A stretch of 15,881 bases of DNA. Source: Methanomassiliicoccaceae archaeon UBA480. Its GTDB lineage: Archaea > Thermoplasmatota > Thermoplasmata > Methanomassiliicoccales > Methanomethylophilaceae. This document shows positions 1-6,883 of this stretch, one piece after another; within the stretch, counting starts at the first letter, position 1, and each line of letters opens with the position of its first letter. The translations under genes and the position numbers were made by a program. The notes below the pieces were generated by a model, which searched no databases, was not told where the DNA came from, and saw only the letters and a list, made by a program, of their open reading frames with translations. The DNA lies in the NCBI GenBank assembly GCA_002506425.1, contig DAXO01000086.1, forward strand, positions 1 to 15,881, in the 5' to 3' direction.

Positions 1-65
1 ACCTCGAGGTCTACGACAAGGCCGTCGGCACCCTCAGGGACATCGGTCTCGACATCAAGCACTAA
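1..65 (+). CDS. mtmB: 3' end of a probable monomethylamine methyltransferase gene (partial)
   Basis: An open frame beginning at position 3 gives 20 C-terminal residues, LEVYDKAV...DIGLDIKH, and ends at TAA (63-65). The pattern VYD-x-A-x3-L-x2-[IL]GL resembles, from memory, the C-terminus of MtmB of Methanosarcina barkeri. MtmB is the pyrrolysine-containing enzyme that passes the methyl group of monomethylamine to a corrinoid protein. Lying directly before tRNA-Pyl, pylS, pylC, pylD and ramA supports the assignment. The in-frame amber codon that encodes pyrrolysine would be far upstream, outside the window, so the call rests on a short tail plus context. Another methyltransferase is possible. 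Confidence 0.5.
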   Translation, partial: LEVYDKAVGTLRDIGLDIKH

Positions 66-84
66 ACAGGCTGTTAAAGCCAGG

Positions 85-111
85 GGCCCTCCGCTTCCGC
101 GGAGGGCCTTT
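85..111 (+). terminator. Hairpin terminator after the mtmB-like gene
   Basis: A perfect 10-bp stem (85-94 with 99-108, GGCCCTCCGC against GCGGAGGGCC) closes a TTCC tetraloop and is followed by TTT, with a longer T-run at 122-127. It lies 20 nt after the TAA of the upstream gene and should separate that transcript from the pyl cluster. Confidence 0.75.
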
Positions 112-292
112 CCTCCGAACCTTTTTTGATATAATATTTAATATTTGCTTAATCCAACTTCATTTCCGGAATTACTATACTTAAACATTTTTATAAAATC
201 AAATCATAGAACGAATAAGGACACGAAACGATATACACACGTTTCCTTTCCAGCAAACGATTATATAGACTTCATTCGGGTCCTAACAACAA
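112..292 (+). promoter_or_regulatory. AT-rich promoter region of pylT and the pyl cluster
   Basis: This is 180 nt of AT-rich non-coding DNA between a terminator and tRNA-Pyl. The best archaeal TATA-like box is TTATATAG at 261-268, centred about 29 nt before the first tRNA base, the expected distance for a start at or just before the mature 5' end. Further TATA-like stretches lie at 128-143 and 188-197 and could be additional promoters. I saw no coding sequence here. Confidence 0.6.
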
Positions 293-363
293 GGAGGGCG
301 GTCCGGCGACCAGCGGGTCTCTAAAACCTAGCCAGCGGGGTTCGACACCCCGGCCTTTCGCCA
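293..363 (+). tRNA. pylT: tRNA-Pyl (anticodon CTA, reads amber UAG)
   Basis: A complete cloverleaf fits. The acceptor stem is GGAGGGC (293-299) with GCCTTTC (353-359), followed by discriminator G360 and an encoded CCA (361-363). The D stem GGTC/GACC (300-303, 308-311) follows the acceptor stem with no intervening base and closes a 4-nt loop. The anticodon CTA is at 321-323 in loop CTCTAAA. The T arm is CGGGG-TTCGACA-CCCCG (336-352). The anticodon stem pairs GGGT with ACCT (G-T at the outer pair), and closes with C314-G331 only if A330 is bulged. Missing base 8, a tiny D loop and a broken anticodon stem are hallmarks of Methanomassiliicoccales tRNA-Pyl. It inserts pyrrolysine at in-frame UAG codons after charging by the adjacent PylS. 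Confidence 0.96.
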
Positions 364-376
364 GGTCAGTGTTTAT

Positions 377-1198
377 ATGACAGGATTCACAGATCCCCAG
401 ATACAGCACCTCATGGAATATGGGGATTCGGACTACTCCCACATGGAATTCGCCGATGCTTCCGATCGCGACAGGCAGTTCTCCAAGCTCATGTCAAAAA
501 CGGAAGCCAAGAACGATGCCGAGATCAAAGAACTCATAGCCAACCCCAGAAGGCATGATCTTTCCAGGCTAGAATGCAGGATTGCCGATGCCCTGGTGGC
601 AAGAGGATTCATAGAGGTCAGAACTCCGACCATAATATCCAATCAGCAACTTTCCAAGATGACCATCACTCCCGATCATCCGCTCTACAAGCAGGTCTTC
701 TTCATTGACGACAAGAGGGCCCTGAGGCCCATGCTCGCGCCCAATCTTTACGTCGTCATGCGTCGGCTCAGAGACCATACGGACGGTCCAGTAAAGATAT
801 TCGAGATCGGTCAATGCTTCAGAAAGGAATCGAAGAGCTACAGGCACCTTGAGGAATTCACTATGATGAACCTGGTGGAGCTGGGCCCACAGGGGAATCC
901 GATGGATTGCCTCAAGACATACATCGGCGACGTCATGGACGCGGCTGGACTGGACTATCAGCTGACCAGGGAGGAATCCGATGTGTATGTGGAAACACTG
1001 GACGTCGAAGTCAACGGTACAGAGGTCGCCTCAGGAGCCGTTGGTCCGCACAAGCTGGACGCCGCGCATGACATCCACGAGCCATGGGCAGGAGTGGGAT
1101 TCGGATTGGAGAGGCTCCTGATGCTGAAAAACGGCAAGAGCAGCGTCAGGAAGACAGGAAAGAGCAACACCTACCTGGACGGATTCAAGATAGACTGA
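377..1198 (+). CDS. pylS: Pyrrolysyl-tRNA synthetase, ΔPylSn type (catalytic domain only)
   Basis: This class II synthetase ligates pyrrolysine to tRNA-Pyl. At 273 aa it matches the single-domain PylRS of Methanomethylophilus alvus (275 aa) and lacks the separate N-terminal tRNA-binding PylSn domain of Methanosarcina enzymes. Motif 2 contains FRKES (148-152) and motif 3 contains GFGLERLL (241-248). Pocket residues corresponding to the alvus enzyme are visible: Y125, M128, N165 and V167 in FTMMNLV, and Y204 on the mobile loop. The ATG lies 13 nt after the tRNA CCA. The only Shine-Dalgarno-like stretch, AGGT (363-366), begins on the last tRNA base, so the two genes are probably co-transcribed. 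It heads the pylS-pylC-pylD-ramA run. No PylSn-like gene is present in the window. Confidence 0.97.
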   Translation: MTGFTDPQIQHLMEYGDSDYSHMEFADASDRDRQFSKLMSKTEAKNDAEIKELIANPRRHDLSRLECRIADALVARGFIEVRTPTIISNQQLSKMTITPDHPLYKQVFFIDDKRALRPMLAPNLYVVMRRLRDHTDGPVKIFEIGQCFRKESKSYRHLEEFTMMNLVELGPQGNPMDCLKTYIGDVMDAAGLDYQLTREESDVYVETLDVEVNGTEVASGAVGPHKLDAAHDIHEPWAGVGFGLERLLMLKNGKSSVRKTGKSNTYLDGFKID

Positions 1199-1227
1199 TA
1201 CAATGTTCGCAAAGGAGCGTGACTAGA

Positions 1228-2388
1228 TTGAGGCTCTGCATCGTCGGAGGAGCCCTGCAGGGCATGGAGGCCGTATTCCTGGGGCACAAGGCCGGATATG
1301 AGACGATAGTAATAGACAAGAGGAGCGGGGCTCCGGCCCTCTCCATCTGCGACGAGCCTCATGTTCTCAACCCTATAGAAGACGAGGCCGCCGCCATGGA
1401 GATTTTCGAAGAATGTGACGCGGTTCTTCCCGCCTGCGAGGAGCACGACCTGCTCGAGTGTCTGGACAAAATGCTCGAAAACACCGGGATCCCTTTCCTG
1501 TTCGATCTCAGAGCTTACGATATTTCCCAATCCAAACTCGCTTCCAATGAGCTCATGGAGAGCTGCGGGGTTCCTCTCCCCCTCCCCTGGCCGGAATGCG
1601 GATTCCCGATTATCGTCAAACCGTCGTCCCAGAGCGGAAGCGTGGGCGTCTCAGTTGCCCATGACGACAAGGAGCTGAAAGAAGGGCTGGAGAGGATCGG
1701 CCGGCTCCACGATGAACCGGTCATCCAGGAGTTCGTGCACGGCAAGAGCATCTCCATAGAGGTCATAGGGAATGGCGAGCATGCGCTGTCTTTCGTCACA
1801 ACCGAAGTGGTTCTGGACAGCGGTTACGACTGCAAAGAGGTTCGCTGCTTCCCGGACATATTGGATGAAGAGGATCAGAAGGTTCTATCCCAATGCTCGG
1901 AGCGTATAGCGCAATCCCTGGGCCTCAACGGCCTGATGGATGTGGAAGCCATACTGACTCCGAAAGGCCTCAGATTCCTGGAGATAGACGCCCGCATCCC
2001 CAGCCAGACCCCTGCAGCCATCTTCACCGCTACTGGCATCAATCTTCTCGAGAGGCTGGTCGCTTCCAGATTGGACTGTTTGGCATGCTCGGAACGCGGA
2101 CCCGGTTCCGGGATCTATTGGCATCTTCATTTCAAGGACGGCATTCTGGAAACGACAGGAGAGAAGGAGTTCTCGCATGTGGAGTCCCCCCGGATGGAGA
2201 CGGGTCTCTTCGGTTCGGACGATTCCATTTCGGACTATGCGCCTGACAAGGCGGAATGGCACGGAACGTTCATGGTATCGGGCAGTTCCCCCGCCGCCGC
2301 AGAGGACAGGCGCAAACGTGTAATTGATAGAATAATAGATGATTGCAAGGCGACGTCGTTCGTAGACGGCTCGCCGAAGGAGGTGTGA
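1228..2388 (+). CDS. pylC: 3-methylornithine-L-lysine ligase (pyrrolysine biosynthesis)
   Basis: PylC is an ATP-grasp ligase that joins 3-methyl-D-ornithine to the epsilon-amino group of L-lysine, the second step of pyrrolysine synthesis. The protein opens with a nucleotide-binding strand, RLCIVGGALQG. Next come the ATP-grasp lysine and glycine loop (IIVKPSSQSGSVGVS, about 128-142) and the metal/ATP acidic residues in MDVE (237-240) and LEIDARIPSQ (251-260). At about 386 aa it is slightly longer than the 363-aa M. barkeri enzyme. I chose TTG at 1228 because AAGGAG (1212-1217) sits 10 nt upstream and the N-terminus then begins at the Rossmann strand; an in-frame GTG at 1219 is too close to that site. 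The longer open frame back to 1084 only overlaps pylS. It ends 3 nt before pylD. Confidence 0.93.
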   Translation: MRLCIVGGALQGMEAVFLGHKAGYETIVIDKRSGAPALSICDEPHVLNPIEDEAAAMEIFEECDAVLPACEEHDLLECLDKMLENTGIPFLFDLRAYDISQSKLASNELMESCGVPLPLPWPECGFPIIVKPSSQSGSVGVSVAHDDKELKEGLERIGRLHDEPVIQEFVHGKSISIEVIGNGEHALSFVTTEVVLDSGYDCKEVRCFPDILDEEDQKVLSQCSERIAQSLGLNGLMDVEAILTPKGLRFLEIDARIPSQTPAAIFTATGINLLERLVASRLDCLACSERGPGSGIYWHLHFKDGILETTGEKEFSHVESPRMETGLFGSDDSISDYAPDKAEWHGTFMVSGSSPAAAEDRRKRVIDRIIDDCKATSFVDGSPKEV

Positions 2389-2391
2389 CGG

Positions 2392-3207
2392 ATGACAAGA
2401 CTTACATCGGATGATATATGGGGCGTCCCCGGAGACGAACTCGATCTGGACAGCAGACTGATCGCGGCTACAGGTAAGACCGTGAAGGAGATAGCTATAG
2501 AGTCAGCCGGGCTCGAAGGCGACTTCGATTTCTCCAGATTCAAAGCGGCCGCGGTTCCCATAACATCCGGACTGGGGATAATCGGCGGATTCGCCAGATC
2601 CGTCTCCGCGATCCTGCTCAGACTGGGGATGCGCTGCACTGTGACCTCCTGCACCGATGTATCCGGATTCAAGGAGGCAGTAGAGGGAGGCGCCGACATC
2701 GTCATGATGTCCGACGATCCCACTTTCGTAGCCTACAACACAGCGGAACGCAAGTTCACGGACAACTCCTGGGGAACAGCGATGGGATACTCCATCTGCC
2801 TCAAGAACGCAGCCGGCGGCCTTGAAGGCAAGGATGTGCTCGTCGTCGGAGCAGGAAGGGTCGGCACATGGGCCACGAAGATCATGCTCGGATGGGGTGC
2901 CAACGTATCCGTGACGGATATCGACTATGAGAAGGCCGAAGCCCTCGCGCCTCTCGGAGCGAAGCCCCGCAGGGACGTTCAGAAAGCCATTTCGGAGAAC
3001 ACGCTCGTGCTCAATGCCGCGCCCTACATAATCCCCGGAGAGATAATCGCCCAGGGATCCATAATGTCGAGTCCGGGCGTTCCGCATTACTTCGATCTGG
3101 AAGGACGCACCAGGTGCAAGGCGATAATACACGATCCGCTGGAGATCGGGACCGCTGTGATGGCGGTGACCAGTGCCGCATACACCATCCGGAGGGAACG
3201 GGAATGA
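2392..3207 (+). CDS. pylD: 3-methylornithyl-N6-L-lysine dehydrogenase (pyrrolysine synthase)
   Basis: PylD oxidises the PylC product at the ornithine terminal carbon with NAD, and the ring then closes to give pyrrolysine. The 271-aa protein has an N-terminal substrate-binding half and a Rossmann half with the dinucleotide loop VLVVGAGRVGTW (GAGRVG at 153-158), followed by the acidic strand end SVTDIDYEKAEA expected for NAD. Length and order after pylC fit the family. A strong Shine-Dalgarno AAGGAGGTG lies in the last codons of pylC, giving clear translation coupling. The stop overlaps the ramA start as ATGA. Confidence 0.95.
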   Translation: MTRLTSDDIWGVPGDELDLDSRLIAATGKTVKEIAIESAGLEGDFDFSRFKAAAVPITSGLGIIGGFARSVSAILLRLGMRCTVTSCTDVSGFKEAVEGGADIVMMSDDPTFVAYNTAERKFTDNSWGTAMGYSICLKNAAGGLEGKDVLVVGAGRVGTWATKIMLGWGANVSVTDIDYEKAEALAPLGAKPRRDVQKAISENTLVLNAAPYIIPGEIIAQGSIMSSPGVPHYFDLEGRTRCKAIIHDPLEIGTAVMAVTSAAYTIRRERE

Positions 3208-4835
3208 GATATGGAATCGCACTGGACATCGGAACGAGCGGTCTGCGCTGCCAGGCTTTGGACCTGGACACCGGCCGGACAGTTGGTACCGCGATAACCG
3301 AGCGCCATCCCATCCCCGGGATGAACGTCATCGACCATGTCAACTTCGCCATCAAATCGGGCGAGGATGTGGCCCACGGACTCATCATCGAAACCGCGAA
3401 CCGGCTCTTCTCGCAGCTAGGTATAGATCTCTCATGCGTCGAAAAGGTCGGAGTCTGCGGCAACCCGTTCCAGCTCTCCCTCTTCCAGAACATCGAGATA
3501 CGCGACCTCGCGTATGCTGGAAAGAACATGATCAAGTCTCTCGGCATCACGCCTCCGAAGAGGGACGGGGACATCGTTTCCGCCGCATCCATCGGACTGG
3601 AAGGAATGCCGAACGCCACAGTGACGATCCCTCCTGCCGTCAGACACGAGATAGGAGCCGATGCCATCGGTATGATGATGCTCACAGGCATCCTAGACGA
3701 GAAGGAGCCTTGCATCGTCGTAGACTACGGAACCAATGCCGAGATGGCCCTCGTTGTAGACGGGAAGGTCTACAGCGGATCCGCTGCAGCAGGTCCGGCC
3801 CTGGAAGGCCAGCAGATTGAACGCGGTATGCTGGCCGCCCCCGGGGCGCTCAGCGAGATAGATGCGACCGACGAGGGATGGAGATGCTATGTCCTGGACG
3901 ATACCCTGGCGCCTGTCATGGGCGATCTGATCGATCCGCTCACCGGAGAGGTCCTTGACGAAGGCCCGATGCACGGCAAGGCTGTCGGCATCACCGGGAC
4001 CGGCGTCATAGCCGCTCTCGCGAACGGGATGAGAGCAGGGATAATCACTCCCCCGAAGATCGATACCCCCAGCGGAAGACTCAGACTTCAAGACGGCATC
4101 GAGATCACATCGAAGGATGTCGATGAGGCAGGCAAGGCGATAGGAGCGCTCCGCGCCGGATTCCTGACTCTGATGAATGCAGCGGGAATCTGGGTTGACG
4201 ACGTTCGCAAGGCATACATGTCCGGTGCATCGGGTCTTTACGTCGACGCGAGGAAGGCCATGACCGTGGGAATGGTCGCTCCCGGCGCGAGGAGGATCGT
4301 CCAGTTCGGCAACACCTCCATCGGTCTTGCCAGAAAGATCGTCCTTGGAGAGATAGACCTCGAAGGCCTCAGGGAATTCGCCAAGCGTCTCCGTGCGGAC
4401 CATGTGATGTTCGCAACATCGGAGGTCTTCAAGAACCTCTATTCTATCGAATACTCCGTCTGGTGCACAGGCATGCCCATGTCCATGTACAACGAGATGC
4501 TCGACATGTACTCGCTTCCCCATATTCCGATAGGCGACGAATCCATCGGTGCGGATGTTGAGAAGCTGGCCCTGCGCGATCTTCCGGATACAGAGGAATG
4601 CAAAGTGAAGATCGTGAAGTCGGGGACCCTGCTCACAGGCATCGTCGAAGGATGCACGGGATGCAGGAGATGCGCCAAGGAATGTCCCGAGAAGGCACTG
4701 GAGATATCCCCCGAGGGCCTGTCTTCCTACCGCGCAACGATTGAATCCGACCGCTGCGCCGGCACCGCATGTCGCAGATGCGAACGCGTCTGCCCGACCA
4801 AGGTGCTCCATACGGACAGACTGGAGCTCACTTGA
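3204..4835 (+). CDS. ramA: Methylamine methyltransferase corrinoid protein reductive activase RamA
   Basis: RamA uses ATP to reduce inactive Co(II) corrinoid to Co(I) in the methylamine corrinoid proteins (MtmC, MtbC, MttC), restarting methylotrophic methanogenesis. The 543-aa length matches the family. Residues 1 to about 480 carry the actin/Hsp70-like ATPase fold (MRYGIALDIGTSGLRCQAL at the start, later IVVDYGTNAEMAL). The C-terminal 60 residues hold two [4Fe-4S] motifs with cysteines at 484, 487, 490, 494 and at 518, 523, 526, 530; the second motif is CxxxxCxxCxxxCP. The ATG at 3204 overlaps the pylD stop and has GGAGGG 7 nt upstream, so it is translated with the pyl genes. Its last 8 bp overlap the end of the convergent ACT-domain gene. 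Co-location with pyl genes ties pyrrolysine synthesis to methylamine use. Confidence 0.95.
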   Translation: MRYGIALDIGTSGLRCQALDLDTGRTVGTAITERHPIPGMNVIDHVNFAIKSGEDVAHGLIIETANRLFSQLGIDLSCVEKVGVCGNPFQLSLFQNIEIRDLAYAGKNMIKSLGITPPKRDGDIVSAASIGLEGMPNATVTIPPAVRHEIGADAIGMMMLTGILDEKEPCIVVDYGTNAEMALVVDGKVYSGSAAAGPALEGQQIERGMLAAPGALSEIDATDEGWRCYVLDDTLAPVMGDLIDPLTGEVLDEGPMHGKAVGITGTGVIAALANGMRAGIITPPKIDTPSGRLRLQDGIEITSKDVDEAGKAIGALRAGFLTLMNAAGIWVDDVRKAYMSGASGLYVDARKAMTVGMVAPGARRIVQFGNTSIGLARKIVLGEIDLEGLREFAKRLRADHVMFATSEVFKNLYSIEYSVWCTGMPMSMYNEMLDMYSLPHIPIGDESIGADVEKLALRDLPDTEECKVKIVKSGTLLTGIVEGCTGCRRCAKECPEKALEISPEGLSSYRATIESDRCAGTACRRCERVCPTKVLHTDRLELT

Positions 4836-5325
4836 TGAGGATGCTGTCCACACCACGGCAGAACTTGAGGTCGCTTATGGCATCGGCAGGAATCTTGCTG
4901 TATACCACGACCTCGAGGACTGCCCTCCCCTCATCTCCGCAATCGTCTACCATAGCCTGTCTGACAGAAACGCCGTGGGCGTAAAGGACGCGTGTGACGT
5001 CCGCCAATATCCCGGGCATCCGGGAATTGGTCGGCGTTATGATGATCGACGAACAGCCGATCTCCGGCGCCAAATCCACCATAGACAGCGTACATTTCAG
5101 CTTGGAGAAGATCGAATCGAGCTCTGGCGTGGATGATATGCGCTCCAGAGTCGTTCTGACCACACGTCTGTCCACTCCGCAAGCCCTTCCGATGGCCGAA
5201 TCGCCCAGTTCGACGGAATCGCAAAAAGCACGACCGCCTTCTACCCTCATTCCATTCTTCAAGAGGAGCTTGGCGACCTTCTCCTGGGAAGGATATCCCG
5301 AGAAACTCGAACCTACGATGTCCAT
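4828..5325 (-). CDS. ACT-domain regulator of amino-acid metabolism (archaeal COG2150-like)
   Basis: The 165-aa protein has an N-terminal helical part (about 1-75) that resembles a winged-helix DNA-binding segment (SQEKVAKLLLKNGMRV, then DSAIGRACGVDRRVVRTTLERI). An ACT domain follows (about 80-165), with the ligand-loop pattern SRMPGILADVTRVLYAHGVSV. ACT domains bind amino acids, so a ligand-responsive transcription regulator is the likely role; the effector is unknown. It lies 51 nt after larB on the same strand but has its own TATA-like box (TTATTATG, 5347-5354) about 25 nt before the ATG and no Shine-Dalgarno, pointing to a leaderless message. Its end overlaps ramA convergently by 8 bp. Confidence 0.78.
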   Translation of the reverse strand: MDIVGSSFSGYPSQEKVAKLLLKNGMRVEGGRAFCDSVELGDSAIGRACGVDRRVVRTTLERISSTPELDSIFSKLKCTLSMVDLAPEIGCSSIIITPTNSRMPGILADVTRVLYAHGVSVRQAMVDDCGDEGRAVLEVVVYSKIPADAISDLKFCRGVDSILIK

Positions 5326-5345
5326 GAAGGTTCATTGATATCAAC

Positions 5346-5354
5346 ATAATAAGC
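5346..5354 (-). promoter_or_regulatory. TATA-like box for the ACT-domain gene
   Basis: On the - strand CTTATTATG centres about 25 nt before the ATG at 5325, placing the transcript start at or near the start codon. The flanking 5361-5383 stretch contains repeated GTACAT (5361-5366, 5371-5376) and CATGAT (5364-5369, 5378-5383) units that could serve as an operator. Confidence 0.45.
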
Positions 5355-5376
5355 ATTTGTGTACATGATGGTACAT

Positions 5377-6147
5377 TCATGATTCATTATGGTGTTTGAC
5401 ACATGATGCATGGTTGATCAGACTGGCGATATAGCCTGCACCGAAGCCGTTGTCGATGTTAACAACGCTCACTCCGCTCGCGCATGAATTCAACATCGAC
5501 AGGAGCGCGGCCAGACCGCCGAAGGAAGCTCCGTACCCGACGCTGGTGGGAACGGCTATCACCGGACAGTCTGCCAGACCGCCCACGACGCTGGCCAAGG
5601 CACCTTCCATCCCGGCTACTGCGACTATCGCATTGGCGGACATTATCTCGTCGGAATGCGAGAGGAGGCGATGGATGCCGGAGACGCCGACATCGTAGAT
5701 ACGAACCACCGAATTCCCCAGGGCCTCTGCGGTTACAGATGCCTCCTCCGCGACAGGGATATCGCTCGTACCGGCCGTGATGACGACGACGGATCCCACC
5801 CTCTCCTCGGTGCGCTTGCCGGCAATGCCTATGCGACTGCATGAGTCATAGTCGATGCCGATGATGGAAGATACCTTCTCAGCCGATTCGGGAGACAGCC
5901 GGGTTATGATGACGGATCCGTTTCCGGACTCTATAAGCGCGGATGAGATGGCTGCTATCTGTTCCGGGGTCTTGCCTTCGCCGAAAACAACCTCGGGCAC
6001 CCCTTGTCTGATTCCGCGATGGGTATCGACCTTGGCAAAGCCGAGATCCTCGATAGGAGCTCTTCTGAGGCTCAGCACAGCCTCATCCACCGATATGCTG
6101 CCGGCAGAGACCGCATCCAGCAGTCTCCTGAGCTCCTGCTCGTCCAT
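5377..6147 (-). CDS. larB: Pyridinium-3,5-biscarboxylic acid mononucleotide synthase LarB
   Basis: LarB carboxylates the nicotinic acid ring of NaAD and hydrolyses it, starting synthesis of the nickel-pincer nucleotide cofactor first found in lactate racemase. The 256-aa length fits. The C-terminal half is PurE-like: GTSDIPVAEEA (126-136), DVGVSGIHRL (152-161), GMEGALASVVGGL (179-191) and GYGASFGG (204-211). C222, in MLNSCASG, corresponds in position to the reactive Cys221 described for the Lactobacillus enzyme. The ATG follows the upstream gene by 10 nt, with GAGTGA overlapping that gene's stop as a probable ribosome site. No larA, larC or larE lies in this window, so the enzyme that uses the cofactor here is unknown. 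Confidence 0.9.
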   Translation of the reverse strand: MDEQELRRLLDAVSAGSISVDEAVLSLRRAPIEDLGFAKVDTHRGIRQGVPEVVFGEGKTPEQIAAISSALIESGNGSVIITRLSPESAEKVSSIIGIDYDSCSRIGIAGKRTEERVGSVVVITAGTSDIPVAEEASVTAEALGNSVVRIYDVGVSGIHRLLSHSDEIMSANAIVAVAGMEGALASVVGGLADCPVIAVPTSVGYGASFGGLAALLSMLNSCASGVSVVNIDNGFGAGYIASLINHASCVKHHNES

Positions 6148-6157
6148 GCTATCGAAG

Positions 6158-6493
6158 TCACTCGGGCGGGTCGAGGACTATATCGTTGGAATGAACCCTG
6201 GAGCACAGCGTCTTGGAAAGCATGCCTACCTCCATCCATGCAGCGTTCATGACGCCCAACGGACAAAGACAGGTCGCAGAAAGCGCACGCCTGACCTCGG
6301 GATCGTTGATCCTGCTGGTGCAGAAATCCATGGCGTCGTCCATGGTGATTGTCTTGAGACGATCCGCATAGTCGCGGACATGGGGGCAGTCTGTTTCGAT
6401 GGATACATCCATGGTCCCGTCGTCACGGGTGGAGACCGTTATGTTGTGGACATGCGAACACGTCCTCATATTGACCTGGACCTTGGATACCAT
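6158..6493 (-). CDS. Conserved Cys/His-rich protein of unknown function
   Basis: This is a 111-aa soluble protein whose function I do not recognise. It has potential metal ligands at C12, H14, H16 (CSHVH), C36 and H38 (CPH), C58, C75, C77 (CLCPLG) and C97, with no membrane segment or signal peptide. The motif SATCLCPLGVMNAAWMEVGM near the C-terminus looks like a conserved family core, and I have the impression of similar proteins in other methanogens. ATG at 6493 has GAGTGA about 6 nt upstream; a GTG at 6502 overlapping the chorismate mutase stop as GTGA is the alternative start. It sits between chorismate mutase and larB with gaps of 5 and 10 nt, so it is surely co-transcribed with them. Confidence 0.72.
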   Translation of the reverse strand: MVSKVQVNMRTCSHVHNITVSTRDDGTMDVSIETDCPHVRDYADRLKTITMDDAMDFCTSRINDPEVRRALSATCLCPLGVMNAAWMEVGMLSKTLCSRVHSNDIVLDPPE

Positions 6494-6498
6494 TGCAA

Positions 6499-6771
6499 TC
6501 ACTCGAAGATATGCTTCTGCCTCTCTTTGGATATCGCAAGAAGGACCTCTGCGATCTGAGTGGCCTCGTACTCGGAAAGACTGACCTCTTCGCAGAGCTC
6601 GCGGTAGTGCTGCTTCACCTCGCGCTCCTTCTCCTCATCCCAATAGCGCTGCTTGGAGCTCTTCTTTGCCTTGGCAAGCTCGTCGGCAATCTCCATGCGG
6701 GTAGCGATGAGGTCGATAATCTGCTCGTCGATAGCTTCTATCTGGCTTCTGAGCTCTTCAGTGTTAGGCAT
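6499..6771 (-). CDS. Chorismate mutase, AroQ type
   Basis: The enzyme converts chorismate to prephenate at the head of phenylalanine and tyrosine synthesis. The 90-aa all-helical protein shows the AroQ signature: LRSQIEAIDEQIIDLIATRMEIADELAKAK with the catalytic-type arginine and lysine, then RYWDEEKEREV and a C-terminal helix. The ATG at 6771 gives the normal domain start; the open frame extends further upstream but without family similarity. A TATA-like TTAATAAT (6796-6803, - strand) lies 28 nt before this ATG with no ribosome site, suggesting a leaderless message and the start of the chorismate mutase, unknown protein, larB operon. A pairing with the ACT regulator further downstream would suit control of aromatic amino-acid synthesis. 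Confidence 0.85.
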   Translation of the reverse strand: MPNTEELRSQIEAIDEQIIDLIATRMEIADELAKAKKSSKQRYWDEEKEREVKQHYRELCEEVSLSEYEATQIAEVLLAISKERQKHIFE

Positions 6772-6795
6772 AGCAAGGCGCAGCACGCATCGGAG

Positions 6796-6803
6796 ATTAT
6801 TAA
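6796..6803 (-). promoter_or_regulatory. TATA-like box for the chorismate mutase operon
   Basis: TTAATAAT on the - strand is centred about 28 nt before the ATG at 6771, the archaeal spacing for transcription starting at the initiation codon. Confidence 0.5.
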
Positions 6804-6856
6804 GTTTTATCCGATTTCGGCCGCATCCAGACAGAACCGCCCATCGGGATGCGGCC

Positions 6857-6873
6857 CGGGGGGTCATCCCCCG
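6857..6873 (-). terminator. Hairpin after fhs, weak terminator candidate
   Basis: Ten nucleotides after the fhs stop a short GC stem (6857-6862 with 6868-6873) closes a 5-nt loop. No T-run follows on the - strand, so termination here is uncertain; it may instead stabilise the fhs 3' end. Confidence 0.35.
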
Positions 6874-6883
6874 TACCGGTTTC

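Noticed and set aside
1084..1227. N-terminal extension of the pylC frame into pylS
   Set aside because: The extension overlaps pylS out of frame, is rich in charged shadow residues, and lacks the support given by the ribosome site before TTG 1228.
3693..4856. Long open frame on the - strand opposite ramA
   Set aside because: It mirrors ramA codon structure, has no recognisable domain or ribosome site, and would fully overlap a confidently assigned gene.
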